Origin: Devosia equisanguinis
GTDB taxonomy: Bacteria; Pseudomonadota; Alphaproteobacteria; Rhizobiales; Devosiaceae
Length of the DNA: 5,300 nucleotides
Reading direction: 5' to 3'
Assembly (NCBI GenBank): GCA_945888565.1
Contig: CAMDAL010000287.1
Coordinates: forward strand, 1-5,300
The notes below the pieces were generated by a model, which saw nothing but the letters and a program-made list of their open reading frames with translations, did not search any database and was not told the origin of the DNA. The position numbers and the translations under genes are program-made. Shown piece after piece: positions 4,898 to 5,300 of this stretch; within the stretch, counting starts at the first letter, position 1; every line of letters begins with the position of its first letter.

Positions 4898-5300
4898 ACT
4901 GATCCTCTTCGCCGGCCGCAGCGGCGCGATGTTGTGGGAAGCGGCATTGATCCTGAAACCGAGAACATGGCGAGGCGAGCGGCGCGAGACCCGCTCTCCT
5001 GCCTCAGTCATCTGCCGGCCGGTGGGGCGCGACGCATCGACGTAGTTGCTAACCATGACCTCGTCCTGTTCGCCCAACCGAACACCCACGCACTCCATCA
5101 TGGGGGCACGATTTCGGGCTCAAGTCCGATCAGACACAAGGCGACAAGCTTGCGAAGATATCGCTGCGGCGCTGATGAATTGCGCCGTTCTCTGCTGATC
5201 GCCCCGTTTGTCCTCTGCTCCTTTTAGGGTCAGAATGTGGCGAGGTTCCTCAGCAAAAGGTTGCCGGCATAGGGGGGTAACCGGGATTCAAAGTTGCTGT
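4898..5300. other. 403-base stretch without a supported gene, upstream of the ExoR-like gene
   Basis: No gene, tRNA or rRNA is recognisable. The ExoR-like frame runs on to 5101, where a stop lies just upstream, but this part lacks protein character. It probably contains the ExoR-like promoter and leader; I see no convincing -35/-10 pair. A six-bp hairpin, TGTTCG/CGAACA, lies at 5067-5084, and a GC-rich inverted repeat (CGCCG 4910-4914, CGGCG 4922-4926) sits next to the gene's ribosome site. AAAAGGAG on the minus strand near 5217-5225 resembles a ribosome site, but no start codon follows at a useful distance. At the right edge, minus-strand frames are open for 16 and 22 codons from the border (stops at 5250-5252 and 5230-5232); either could be the tail of a gene beyond the window, but this is too short to support. 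Confidence 0.5.

Noticed and set aside
4898..5101. N-terminal extension of the ExoR-like protein to an ATG at 5101
   Set aside because: It would bury the signal peptide behind 68 residues. The ATG at 4897 has a well-placed AGAGGA, and a stop lies just upstream of 5101.
4295..5227. Plus-strand open frame of 310 codons over the ExoR-like gene and its upstream region
   Set aside because: It is antisense to a secreted Sel1-repeat protein with a clear signal peptide and repeats. The translated product has no recognisable domain.
5235..5300. Plus-strand frame starting ATGTGGCGAGG, open to the window edge
   Set aside because: Only 22 codons are visible, with no good ribosome site and Cys/Arg/Gly-rich content. 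It cannot be told from chance.
5230..5300. Possible C-terminal end of a minus-strand gene beyond the right border (stop at 5230-5232 or 5250-5252)
   Set aside because: Two different frames are open for only 16-22 codons, and neither has a recognisable sequence.

Overview
The window reads as a high-GC (roughly 60-65% by eye) chromosomal segment of an alphaproteobacterium, most likely order Hyphomicrobiales (Rhizobiales). A Devosia-like genome is my best guess, from protein style and the intergenic repeat type, but the genus cannot be proved from the sequence alone. Grounds for the order are an alphaproteobacterial-type dGTPase beside an ErpA/IscA-type gene and an exonuclease III gene, plus an ExoR-like periplasmic Sel1-repeat protein. 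I see no transposase, phage gene, CRISPR array, tRNA or rRNA.

Layout, left to right. Bases 1-164 hold no gene. They contain a perfect 9-bp hairpin (31-52) and a REP-like palindromic element (about 71-133), both downstream of dgt. A dNTP triphosphohydrolase gene (dgt, minus strand, 165-1343) is transcribed away from an erpA-like A-type iron-sulfur carrier gene (plus, 1433-1786), with a short shared promoter region between them. On the plus strand erpA is followed by a cytoplasmic beta-lactamase-fold serine hydrolase (1860-2963) and by exodeoxyribonuclease III (xthA, 2999-3778). The xthA ribosome binding site lies in the 3' arm of a perfect 9-bp hairpin with a GCAA loop. Converging from the right on the minus strand are an ExoR-like secreted Sel1-repeat protein (4061-4897) and, downstream of it, a 66-residue membrane or secreted small protein (3793-3993). 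Bases 4898-5300 hold no gene I can support.

How the genes relate. dgt (dNTP pool control) and xthA (abasic-site and 3'-end repair) both serve DNA maintenance. erpA supplies Fe-S clusters to apo-enzymes. The serine hydrolase has no obvious link to either and looks like an insertion into an otherwise housekeeping neighbourhood. The Sel1-repeat protein is a candidate periplasmic regulator of an ExoS/ChvI-type envelope signalling pathway.

This is mostly an ordinary core region. I did not find a convincing new multi-gene system. The items most worth a second look are the hairpin over the xthA start, the ExoR-like protein, and the small membrane or secreted ORF next to it.
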